A DNA stretch of 64,000 nt from Darksidea phi (lineage: Eukaryota > Ascomycota > Dothideomycetes > Pleosporales > Lentitheciaceae): contig JASJFT010000180.1 in NCBI GenBank assembly GCA_030770425.1, positions 1-64,000 on the forward strand, in the 5' to 3' direction. Made by a program: the position numbers and the translations under genes. Position 1 is the first letter of the stretch. Each line of letters opens with the position of its first letter. A model generated the notes under the pieces. That model did no database searches, had not been told where the DNA came from, and saw only the letters and a program-made list of their open reading frames with translations. Of this stretch, positions 1 through 10,045 are shown piece by piece.

Positions 1-327
1 AGCTCTACAGCTCTATTATCGTGTATAAGGTGTGGGTATAGCACCTCTACTGTGTACAAACTCCTACTGTGTTTCGTACGGACCTTCTAAAGAGACTCCC
101 ACTATACAAATCTAAATCAAATAGGTCTTTAGAACTCAATGTCCGATGTTCGAAACATCACCTCGTCGGTATCTCGCGATCGACAGGACTGTGTACAGCT
201 CTACAGCTCTATTATCGCGTATAAGGTGTGGGTGTAGCACATTTACTGTGTTTTGTGCGGACTTTACAGAAAAGACTTCCACTATGCAAATCTATACTAA
301 ATATGCCTTTAGAGAGCGATGTGTTTC
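1..327. repeat. Diverged direct repeat, two copies (about 1-152 and 197-327)
   Basis: Two copies start with the same AGCTCTACAGCTCTATTATC block and can be aligned for about 130-150 bases, ending near the shared CTTTAGA. They differ by many substitutions, several of them transitions (for example TCGTG versus TCGCG, GGTATAG versus GGTGTAG), plus small indels. The left copy begins at the first base of the window, so the array may extend outside it. No convincing reading frame covers the copies. The transition bias would fit repeat-induced point mutation, but this is inference from two copies only. Confidence 0.6.
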
Positions 328-1550
328 GTCTTCCAAAGTTAAGCGGATGGGATGGATAGGTAGGAAGCCCAGGCAATGGAAAATACGAGGCTGATCACTA
401 ATACGGGGTATACGGATGCGGGGGTTGATAAGGTGTTGCAGTAATGGGGGTCCTCAGAATCCAACATCGCAACCTCAGAATGCCCTTTCCAAGGCCACAT
501 CCTCTCACAACTAGAACATAATTAGAGAGACGAGCATCCCAAGTCCTTGCGAGCCTAGCGATTCCCGTGCCTTGTTCAAGCCCAAGACATACCGCGCTAG
601 TCAAACCTCGGGTAAACTAACGCTATGACGTAGTATATCGAACGAACACAATTTCGGTGGGGTAGCGCGCTCGCCGTGCGTGCGTGCGTGCGTGCGTGCG
701 AAACATTTTCATTACCTGGACAGAGTTTTTATGTTCCGTGCAGGCGAGTAGCCGGCGAAGCGAATTCTGAAGTCGTGAAAGAGGCGAGGTGGGGGGGCGG
801 GTGAGTCGGTAGTACCAACCTACGATGTCCAACTGCACTCATCTACATAGCACCGGGTGACAAGCCGACCATGGAACTAAAGCGAACCCACCTTCTACTT
901 CGTGTTTACAGCAAGATGACGACAGTTTAGTATCGTGTCATATGACTGTCTGCAAGCGTTTTCCGTTCCCCTAACATGCTGCATGTCGGCACTTCCAGCG
1001 TAACCAAAAAGGTTTGCGGGGCGCACTGTGGGGTGCACTTTACGACGTCAGTTTCGGTGGACCCAAGCCCCGAGATGAGATTTTTCAATGTCCCGAGGAG
1101 CGGGCGTGCTTGGAAGCTGGGTGCTAAAGCACGGGCTTTCATTCTTCAAACACTGACGACGAGTAACATCGTTCGAAGCCGTTGATGACTACATGATGCA
1201 TTCGCTGAGAGGATTAACCGCATAGACAGCCGGCTTCCTTCCAGCCATGCTTTTCCCAGGCCGGAAATCCATTCGGTATTAGCCAACCCTCCGGCATCCG
1301 AAAAACTTTTTGATGAAAATCACCTGCCATCGACGAATCAGCGAGTGACATGTGAAAAGATATTCACAATCTTGAAACGAAATGGACAAGATAATCGTCT
1401 CGTGTGTTAGGTTCAGGGATGGCGGAACGCTAAACCTTGATGCTGACGGTTGGAAGGGAGGAGTGGTGACGTATTGGAAGCGACGGCTGATGCTAAAAGG
1501 CTTGCTGGTAAACGGTGTGGAGAAAGCTCGAAGACAACGCACCAGAGTAT

Positions 1551-1595
1551 CCCCTGTCCCACCATCCCCTGTCCCACCGTCCCCTGTCCCACCAA
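1551..1595. repeat. 15-base tandem repeat, three copies
   Basis: Three adjacent copies of CCCCTGTCCCACCRT-type units (1551-1565, 1566-1580, 1581-1595) differ only in their last two bases. They lie in sequence with no supported gene. Confidence 0.85.
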
Positions 1596-2814
1596 TGAGG
1601 CCTTTCCGCAAGCCGGCGCCGTTCGATGAAACATCGACCCAGCAGCCAAATTACAGTACAATATCTGTGAAGCTCTGCATACGCCACCCAAAGAAGCTAC
1701 CTCAGCGTCGAGGTGTCCCCCCCCCCCGGCACATTTTCCATTCGATAAGCATCATCTTACACCCATATCGGTATAGTCTCCTTCCACCACGGCCCAAGCT
1801 CCGTCGCTAATTAGATCACCACTGCAACCAGCCGAAAAACCTCCTCCAAAAAATTAAAAGTCATGAACGTAACGGTTCAAGCATGTGCCAGTACCACAAA
1901 CCTCGCATGCTCGCGCCGTCCTTTCCACCCAAAAATAATTAGAACTATTGTATGCAGTGACACATTCTGCGACACCGAAATACGCACCGCATCTGCACGC
2001 TTATCTGTGCTCCACACACTCCACGACACCCATGGATGAGCAGTTGATCCTCGCTGCACATACGCAATACGCCAAGTGTCGCGCCACCCTTGCTACGCGG
2101 GTCCGAGTAAACACCGTTGTATGGACATGCTTGGTTTCTTAATGTGAGTTTCGCTATGAAGATCAGCGTGTGGAATGGGGCGCGGCAAGCGCCCGTGCGA
2201 GTTTGAAGGTCTTGGCGGGTTTCGAGGCGGGCGAGTATTCGTGTTGATCTTTTGTGGGTGTTATGGGAGGGCTGTGGGGCTTTTGGGAGTGAGGGGACGG
2301 GTGGTGATGATTAATTGATGTGGAAAAGGAATGGTCGGTAGGCTTGTTGTTTCGAGGGCGCGAAGATGGATAGGAGACGTGAGGGATCTGGTGGTAGAAG
2401 GGAGTGTGAGGGGAGTGTAGAGCGGATATTGCGGCATTCTCAAGTCACACAGCGTCAAGTATCGATAACCCTGAAACACCGCGACCCCAAGTATAGCGGA
2501 GGGCCTATTTTAGAGCACGCGAGCCCACAGAGTGATACCTAAGCATGGTACGGATAAGTCGAATTAATGAATTGAATACATAGAGGGCCACTCATCTGTC
2601 CTGCTCAACGCCGACAGGCGGAGCGCTGGGTACCCAGCTGTGAACAGACGGGAAAGACGTAAACAGTGGTATCGATGAAGCGAAGGGATGACAACCACAC
2701 GTCCAGCACTTGGATGTTGTGGCAACGAACGAAAGACACATTAGAAAAACGCTCCGTGACACTCAGTGCCATGCTCGTACTGCACCAACGGTGCGCTTGA
2801 CCTGCGACCCATTA

Positions 2815-2844
2815 CTCCTCCTCCTCCTCCTCCTCCTCCTCCTC
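2815..2844. repeat. CTC trinucleotide microsatellite
   Basis: About ten uninterrupted CTC units. A minus-strand frame across it would give a poly-glutamate tail, but nothing else in that frame looks like protein, so I treat it as a simple repeat. Confidence 0.85.
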
Positions 2845-3084
2845 TAAGGAGCAAATAAAAGGAGATGAATCGAAAGAGAATAGTGAAATGGCTTTTTTTC
2901 TGATCGCCGCCGATTCTACGTGCTTCTGAGGGGGTATGGGGATATAGAACGCCGATGATGCTCTGTCCCAGGGATATAATAACACCGTGCCGAAACGATT
3001 TTTGATCAAGCAATTTAGTGGACCTTGTCATTTCCTCCGGGCAGTCTTAGGTGGTTGCGATTGCGAAGACTTATTGTCATGTAG

Positions 3085-3759
3085 TCATCTCCCGCCGATA
3101 GCAGTTGTTCTTCCTGGTGAAATGTCCCCCCGGCGACGAGCTTCCTCGCGGATGAGCTTGTCGACGTGGGAAGCCGCGTCGTTGGCCGCGACGCCAGCGG
3201 TGAGATAGCCGTCAGTACCTTCAAGCTCCATCGGGGTAACGGGTCCAGGGCTGTCGAGAGGGTCCAGGCGAGGGCTTGTAGGCTTTGCAGCAGGCACGCG
3301 TGCCTGACGAGCAGCGTTGGTGACAAGCTGTTGCTGATAAAGATACATCTGGCGCTGGACCTCCGAGTACTGCTTTTGGTGGGTCCTTGGCGAGAGAGGA
3401 GGCTGCGGCGAGTTTGGTCCCGTCACTGGAGTGCCTGCGACGCTGGAACCTTGAGACGATGCAAAGTTGGCAGGGTGGAAGCGTGGCAGCGACGGCAGCC
3501 TCAAGTTGGCAGCACTGCCGGACGAGGATTGGCGAGCGTGGACAGGCGGTCGGCGTCGAGCTTGCGACGGAATGGCGAGTGATTCCACGCCCATCCTAGG
3601 AGAGAGTGGCGGAGGCATGTTGCGGTCGGAGCGAGGTGACATGGGCCGATGCTGAGGTTGGGAGCGGAGCGGAATATGAGTCGGGCGAGGCGAAGTCGGC
3701 CTGACTATGACGTTGTGGTGGGCCCGTTTGAAGACTTCCGGAAACCGAAACGGCTTCAC
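3085..3759 (-). CDS. Pro/Ser/Arg-rich protein of unknown function, 5' end unresolved
   Basis: The open frame gives about 224 residues rich in Pro, Ser and Arg, with many SPR/SPRM-type phosphorylation-like motifs, then a Gln/Tyr-rich segment (YLYQQQL) and a charged C-terminus containing DKLIREEARRRGDISPGR. No family is recognised. The frame has no ATG at its 5' end: it opens at a GTG after a TAA near 3796. A neighbouring frame just upstream encodes a hydrophobic, membrane-like segment (ASYAVLFPFITLVELWKK), and it would join this frame if a run of eight A residues at about 3772-3779 were one base shorter. So the true protein may start farther upstream, around 3922 or beyond, with either a base error or a missed intron. 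Real coding potential is likely; the start is not known. Confidence 0.55.
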   Translation of the reverse strand: MKPFRFPEVFKRAHHNVIVRPTSPRPTHIPLRSQPQHRPMSPRSDRNMPPPLSPRMGVESLAIPSQARRRPPVHARQSSSGSAANLRLPSLPRFHPANFASSQGSSVAGTPVTGPNSPQPPLSPRTHQKQYSEVQRQMYLYQQQLVTNAARQARVPAAKPTSPRLDPLDSPGPVTPMELEGTDGYLTAGVAANDAASHVDKLIREEARRRGDISPGRTTAIGGR

Positions 3760-4142
3760 GAACTTGGCGATTTTTTTTCCACAACTCGACGAGAGTTATG
3801 AAGGGGAAGAGCACCGCGTAGGATGCCAACGCAGGTGCCAGGCAGGGTCTAATATACCTAGCAGCGGGAGCTCGTGAAAGACGGCCTGAAGCGCAGGTCG
3901 ATTGACTGATGGGGAAGCGCAAACCGTTGATCGTCCGCCGAGAGTGTGCCGTCGTGCTACCGTCACTGGAGGACGCAAGGAAGTGGACCCTGTCCCTGTT
4001 TGTATGCGCTGGGGAAGCGACTGATGTCCGTTCCTGGGAGGGCAGATCTTTGGACTATCGATGCGTAACGTGCGGCGGCGGGATAATGTCGATGGTGGAG
4101 TCAAAGAGACGTGAGCGGTTCCCTGCAGCTATGGGACCATAA

Positions 4143-5685
4143 TCAAAGTTAAATAAGAGGAGCAGGTCGACCAAGACGATCGGGGTTGCGAGGTGTGCCT
4201 GGGGGAGGGGGGGTGGTGTCTTATATCGCGTCAGAGGACCAATGCTTTTAACGCCAGCGCGCTGCAACAATGAGGCCCGCCAAACCCGGCTATGCCATCG
4301 TCATCTACGCGGTAGCCCTCGCCGAGGAATCTGGCGGGGGTTCCAATTTGAGCCCTAGCCATCCGTCGCCTAACTTCATTGTGAAGCCATGACGCACCAA
4401 GAGCGCTGAAGCCGAAGTTCCGGGGTCGCGATGCTGCTCACGTGCCTTTTCCGGCGCTAAACGTGCTCTCCCGCCTAGCAACTCGCAGTGGTGATGGATG
4501 GAGATGTATGATTGACGGAATGCGCGCGTAAGCTACCCGAGGAGGAGGGCCAAGATTCTCTCGGAATATCCCATGTGCCGTGGAAAGTTGTGCGCCGCGC
4601 GATCGTGATCGCTCCAGCGCCCTTCCTTTCACACCACCACTTCCGGATCTATTCGCTCAGAGCGCCTTGCGCCCGCCCGTAATCCGCTCACTGCATCTCT
4701 CTGTGCCACCCCTCCGGTATTGCTCTGCATGAAACCAATACATCCTGAAGGCACGCCCAGCCTAGAGCGCTACCGATATCGCATCCAGATCTTCTTTTTT
4801 ACCGTGCCCGGGCTCCTGTTGCGCGCACGGTCACGCCAGGCAAACCCCGCGAAGCAAACATTCCTCGGGCGATTCTGTGGCTGTAGAGCGCCTGATGATA
4901 CATGCGCTTCGCAGCCTACATAGGTACCACCATCCTCCTTGAAGTCTCGTCAAGGCCTGAGCTAGCGCCTGAGGGACGGGCCGGACCCGTCCAACCTCGG
5001 CCAGAGGCTGAACAAAGGACCTCCGGAAGCAAGGGAGTCTCGACGCAGTAATTGCCGACAAAAGGCAATCGTGCCGCTTTGGTATTGACCGCAGGCGCTG
5101 CATGTCTGCTTCTAGGTGTCCGCTTTCGATCAGGGTAGGCGTGCAACCCACAATCTAAACACCAGTAATCATTGTGTATATCGCATTGGCGCACAACACA
5201 CATCCTGCGGACGATCTCCCGCAGCCGCATGCGCGTTTTGCTTCAGCCGCCGGAGCCCTTCGGAGGTGAGCAAGGACGTCCAAGATTTCCGACCGAGTGG
5301 TGCCGGCTGTTTGAAAGGCAGGTGCAAATGCAAGAGATCGAGCATCAGCAAGCCATGTACTACGGACCGAAAGAGGCAGACCATTACAGCCAACAAAGAA
5401 AACCCCTCGCGGCGCCCCACAAATCAACATGCCTCAGTTTAGTTGGTCGCTAGCACTGGGCAGACATTTGCCTGGTGAGGTTACAGCTGCCTCTCGGTAG
5501 GCAGCCACTGTGCTGAAACTGGTGAGTCTACAGTGCCACAAGAACAGTCTCGGCCAGGCGGCGAAATTGGATCAAGAAACTTGTTGTAAACCAGCCCTTT
5601 GCAGTCAGGACCGCAGGACGGTCCCCTGGCTTGATTTCTATACTCGATGTTGGTGCACCCACTTTCGGGCGTCTAGGCATCTGCA
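4143..5685. other. Intergenic stretch, no supported gene
   Basis: Several short frames overlap on both strands but none shows a domain, signal peptide or consistent exon structure. It contains the upstream region of the minus-strand Pro/Ser-rich gene and the 3' flank of Arp2. A further 5' exon of the Pro/Ser-rich gene could lie in its left part. Confidence 0.4.
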
Positions 5686-7140
5686 TCATCTCGCGCCAAG
5701 TTTCTCCAATGCACGAGCACCCTGCTCCTCCCACTCCTGTTTCGATATCCACATGTTCTCTTTATCTGCCATCTGCGCCTTGTTAGTATCGCCAACGCGG
5801 GCACGCAACCGTAAGACTTACAATATTCGCAAGCACGGCACCGCCCAAGAAGACCATGTGTCGGCGTCGTGGCGGGTCTTCGATGCGGACTTTGAATTTC
5901 TGAAGCGCTTGTGTTAGCGGTAAGCAGAGACGGGTGGCTGCATACGTACGTTCAGCCGTTCCGGATTCCCACCCAGCACCTTGGTTAGCCACAGCTGCTT
6001 CAGTTCTTTCTCTAGCCGGCTGGGCAAGCCTGGGTACATGCTGCTACCGCCACTTAGCACAATGGCCTTGTATAGACTGCTTCTCACATCGACGTCTGCG
6101 GCTTGAATCGTGTTGAATAGAAATTCGGCGATGCCAGGTTGTTCGACGTCCACAAGATGCGGCTGGAACAGGCATTCGGGCGCCTCGAAACGCTCGCTGC
6201 CTACGCGGATTACGCGACCATCGGGCAGCGTGTATGACTCCACAAGGACTGTCGTGTCCTCGCTGAGGCGCTGGTCTAGCTCCAGATCGTACGATACGTA
6301 GCAGAGCTTCTCTTTGATCTGCCGGACCGTCTCAAAGTCGGCGGTTCTGTTGAGAGCATATCCCCTTCGTAGCAGCAAGGCGATCAGATTCCGAGTAACG
6401 TCTCGGCCCGCCACGTCCAGACGCCGTGTGAGGTGGTTGAGGACAGTGCTTTCGTAAACGGGAACAATATGCGTGACACCGTCGCCAGAGTCCACCACAA
6501 CTCCCGAGGATAGACCCTGAGCGTACAGGGCTAGGACGGCCTGTATCGCCACGTACACGCCTCCGAACCCGTAGCGCTCAAACATGACCTCGCACATCTG
6601 TTCTCGATTTTTGAGTGGATTCATTGGCGGCTCGGTGAGGAGAATTTTGCGACCGGTTGGATCTACGCGCATCTTCTCAAAAAGGGTGTAGTCCCAAAGG
6701 TGTTGCATGTCGTCCCAGCGCTTCACGATACCATTCTCCATCTGCACGGTGAGACAGCGTTAGCGCACATTAGCAACGGCAAGGGCGCCCTCAACAGTTC
6801 CTGAGCAACCACGTACAGGGTATGTGATCTGAAGCATCGAGCGCGCCGCCGCCGCCTCGTCTCCGCACATTATGTCCTTGACTACGATGTCTCCATCTCG
6901 CTCTTCGGAACGGAGGATTGGGCGGCCGACTATTGAGGGGTACTGGTGGTCGGGGAAGTTCTGCAGAGAGAAATCGTTAGGACCTAGCGTACTCCATGCG
7001 CGCTTGGGCAGCCGAATACCTGTCCTGCGTAGCCTGCCTTGAGGAAGCCGGTTCCGCCGTCGAGGACTGTGAATGTCAGCGGGGTGTACTGAGTATTGGC
7101 ATCATGGTTCACTTCACGCACCAATTGGAACCTCGGCCAT
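5686..7140 (-). CDS. ARP2: Actin-related protein 2 (Arp2), Arp2/3 complex subunit
   Basis: Arp2 is one of the two actin-like subunits of the Arp2/3 complex, which nucleates branched actin filaments for endocytic patches. Six exons read as 7140-7122, 7066-7020, 6960-6817, 6741-5950, 5899-5822 and 5772-5686, giving 388 residues, the usual Arp2 length. The N-terminus [20 protein letters not shown] is the actin phosphate-1 motif, followed by [33 protein letters not shown] is the phosphate-2 loop and [20 protein letters not shown] the adenosine-binding region. [20 protein letters not shown] and the end [14 protein letters not shown] match the family C-terminus. Introns are 44-75 bases with GTACGT, GTATTC, GTGCGT or GTAAGT donors. 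It is divergent from the L5 gene; about 790 bases separate the two start codons. Confidence 0.96.
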
Positions 7141-7931
7141 GCTGGAAGCGCAAGATCAATAAGTAAGGAAATAGACAAAGACGGCGGTGTCGTGGGCAGG
7201 CAGGCAGTTCGCGGAATCCGTGCCTGGTTCGTGATGGAGGGGCTGTGATGAGGTTGGCGAGCTACGTGGAGGTCCGTGCGCACTCGGAGCTCCAAAAGGC
7301 AATGCAAATGCTTGATGCGGAGTCTCAATGCAAAGAGGGTCCTGAAATGGCTCGGCGCGTACAGTATAAATAAGGTGATATGCTTGTGCCAAATCGTTCG
7401 ACATGTTGTTTATCACAAGTATCGACGGAGGCGCCTCCCTGGGCGACGATGGCCACGCAATGTTATACAGAGATATGAATTGCATAAACCACAAGAGATT
7501 TGCAGACAACCAAGTATGCATTCGATCTTTCATTCTTGGTGGAAATTTTCTGGATTCAGCACTACAACTGAATCTACTTGTGGTTGAGGAGGGATCAGAT
7601 GGTGAGGGCCATTGCTATTAGTTGTCCCACTTGATATACAGTAAACTAAAATGCGAGACCGCGACCGCTTCGACGCGCAAGACACAGCGCAATACTTGCG
7701 AATGTTGGTCAAAAAGACTATCCGATACCGAGCGATTCCTCAAGCACGAGAGCGACGCTTGATGTGTATGGTAGCGCTTGTGGGGGAATGGGTGACCATA
7801 TAGTGCGACCTGCTCAATCGCAATTTAAGCGAAGTCTTGGCCACGAAGCATTTAGCGACCTCGTCCTACCACAAACTTTTTTCCGCAGCCAACTTCGACA
7901 ACCACGACACTTGGATTCAGCGTCGATCAAG
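7141..7931. promoter_or_regulatory. Shared divergent promoter region of Arp2 and L5
   Basis: About 790 bases lie between the start codons of Arp2 (leftward) and ribosomal protein L5 (rightward). No reading frame here is convincing. By position it must hold both promoters and both 5' leaders; I see no unambiguous TATA box at the expected distance for either gene. Confidence 0.5.
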
Positions 7932-9147
7932 ATGCCTTTCGTAAGTCTACCTTGAGTATCTCGTTCGGCGCTTCTTGCGAAGTTGCCATGCTCCCACCAT
8001 AGCTTCCAGGGCACGCGCCTCGCCATTGCGCCAGGCGGTGCGCCTGCGATGCCTCCACGAGGGACCCCGCTTGACGGAGAGTTGGGTGGAGTCTATGCAA
8101 GCTGCTTCGAATGCGGGTTTGAAGCGTCAATTGCTGACTCTGGGGTGTGTAGTCCAAGCTCCAAAAGAACGACGCGTACTTCTCGTAAGCCTCTCCCATT
8201 CTTCCACCCTCGGTGCGCAGCTCTGACCTAATTTATAGGCGGTACCAAGTCAAGTACAAGCGCCGCCGACAGGGCAAGACCGACTACTATGCTCGCAAGC
8301 GCTTGACCACCCAGGCCAAGAACAAGTACAATGCGCCCAAGTACCGCCTCGTCGTCCGCTTCACCAACCGCGACATTGTCGCTCAGATCGTCAGCTCTGA
8401 GATCGGCGGTGACAAAGTCTTCATGGCTGCGTACGCCCACGAGCTGAAGCCCTACGGCATCACGGTAAGCGTCCCACGCCCAGTTCACTTGCAGCCATCT
8501 AACTTTCGCAGCACGGTCTCACTAACTGGGCCGCCGCCTACTGCACTGGTCTCCTCCTCGCTCGCCGCACGTTGAAGAAGCTCGAGTTGGACGAGGCGTT
8601 CACCGGTGTTGAGGAGGCTGACGGCGAGTTTACCCTGACCGAGGCGGCCGAAGTCGATGGTGAGGAGCGCCGCCCATTCAAGGTCTTCTTGGATGTTGGT
8701 CTTACCCGCACCTCGACTGGTGCCCGTGTCTTTGGTGCGATGAAAGGTGCATCCGATGGTGGTCTCTTTGTACCACACTCCGAGAACCGCTTCCCCGGCT
8801 ATGATATCGAGTCCAAGGAGCTTGATGCCGAGACCCTCCGCAAGTACATCTTCGGTGGCCATGTCGCTGAGTACATGGAGACTCTCGCCGACGACGATGA
8901 GGAGCGCTACAAGTCCCAGTTCAGCGGCTACGTTGATGACGACATCGAGGCTGATGGTTTGGAGGAACTCTACGCCGAGGCCCACAAGGCCATTCGCGAG
9001 GACCCGTGGAAGAAGGAGGAGAGTGACGAGCCCAAGAAGACCAAGGAGGAGTGGAAGAAGGAGTCGCTCAAGTACAGGACGCCCAAGCTCACCAAGGAGC
9101 AGAAGGAGAAGCGCGTCCAGGAGAAGATCAAGGAGCTCACGGCATAA
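7932..9147 (+). CDS. RPL5: 60S ribosomal protein L5 (uL18)
   Basis: uL18/L5 binds 5S rRNA and delivers it, with uL5, to the large ribosomal subunit. Four exons read as 7932-7940, 8153-8184, 8239-8464 and 8512-9147, giving 300 residues, the normal eukaryotic length. The first exon codes only MPF; the second gives [11 protein letters not shown], and the third continues [20 protein letters not shown], the conserved 5S-binding N-terminus. [35 protein letters not shown] and [20 protein letters not shown] are family signatures. The C-terminus is rich in Lys and Glu. A tiny first exon followed by a 212-base intron is common for fungal ribosomal protein genes and often carries regulatory sequence. 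Confidence 0.97.
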
Positions 9148-9473
9148 ACTACCTTGTCTCTTTCTTCTCTAAACTCATTCATGACAAAAGCGGGATATAC
9201 GGCGTCTGGGGATGCATGGGGATGGGACACCGTACCTGACCGGATACTGTACTGGCGATAGCTTTTGATGAAGGGCAATGCTACAGATGAATCATGTCAC
9301 TTGTTAATGTTTTCGTTCATGCTAGCCCATCCGTGATTGGTTGGAGACCCATGTGACATCGTACGTTGACACCCTGGCGTCAGCGCCACACTTGCCGCGG
9401 TCTCGCCGTTTCGATCAGCGAAGTGGGCTGTTATCACGCTGCGCTGGCTCAGCTACTTCGGCCGGCATGTGAC

Positions 9474-9524
9474 GACTCGGGCGCTACGACTCGGATGCTA
9501 TGACTCGGATGCTTAGGACTCGGA
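9474..9524. repeat. 14-base tandem repeat (GACTCGGATGCTAT), about 3.5 copies
   Basis: Units begin at 9474, 9488 and 9502 with a partial fourth from about 9517. The first copy differs at a few positions. It sits in the intergenic region between L5 and the leucine-rich-repeat gene. Confidence 0.85.
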
Positions 9525-9985
9525 CACCGAATATATATATCGAGTCTGTGTTGATGAGGGGAAAAGAAGGTGGTAAGGAAGCGGCGAGAGCGTTGCGGGA
9601 AGCTAAGACGACTGTACTAATGAAGTCAAACAGCGTTGCGTATCTAGGCGTCCCACGGATTGAACGTGCTCTTCGGTGGTGGAGAAGAGGAGCCGGATGG
9701 CATTCCGTACTGTCGTCATCGCTAGGAAACCGCGACACAGGAGCGCACAACGCACATCTTGATCAGCATCATAGTATCGTGCTTCGCGGTGCGAGTGCAA
9801 GCCTTGTCATCCGAATCAGCAACCAGAAGCCTGCAGTGTTTTGTCTTGTTGCTGTCTAAGCTAGAGCGCTCATTGTGGAAGTCCCAATCAGCCTCCGGCT
9901 AACTTCAACCACGCCCCCCGCTGACAATTCCCCTCCACTTCCTCGGTCGGCTGCTCACTTCGGCCAGACCACCTCTAATGGCGCG

Positions 9986-9995
9986 CTTTATAAAT
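9986..9995 (+). promoter_or_regulatory. TATA-like element upstream of the leucine-rich-repeat gene
   Basis: CTTTATAAAT lies 51-60 bases upstream of the start codon at 10046. Position and sequence fit a TATA box; no transcript data support it here. Confidence 0.4.
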
Positions 9996-10045
9996 CAGCA
10001 GCGATAGTGCTTCGACACACTGCGGAAGTTCTTCGTTCGCCCGTC

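Larger units (their letters stand above)
328..3084. other. Gene-free stretch with simple repeats
   Basis: I see no reading frame here with recognisable domains or plausible exon structure; the short frames on both strands are low-complexity or overlapping. The stretch holds simple repeats: a TGCG tetranucleotide run at about 675-700, a 15-base tandem repeat at 1551-1595, a C run at about 1718-1728 and a CTC run at 2815-2844. Confidence 0.5.
9148..10045. other. Intergenic stretch with 14-base tandem repeat and TATA-like site
   Basis: No gene is supported. It contains a 14-base tandem repeat at 9474-9524 and, about 55 bases before the next start codon, a CTTTATAAAT site (about 9986-9995) that is well placed as a TATA element for the leucine-rich-repeat gene. 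Confidence 0.5.
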
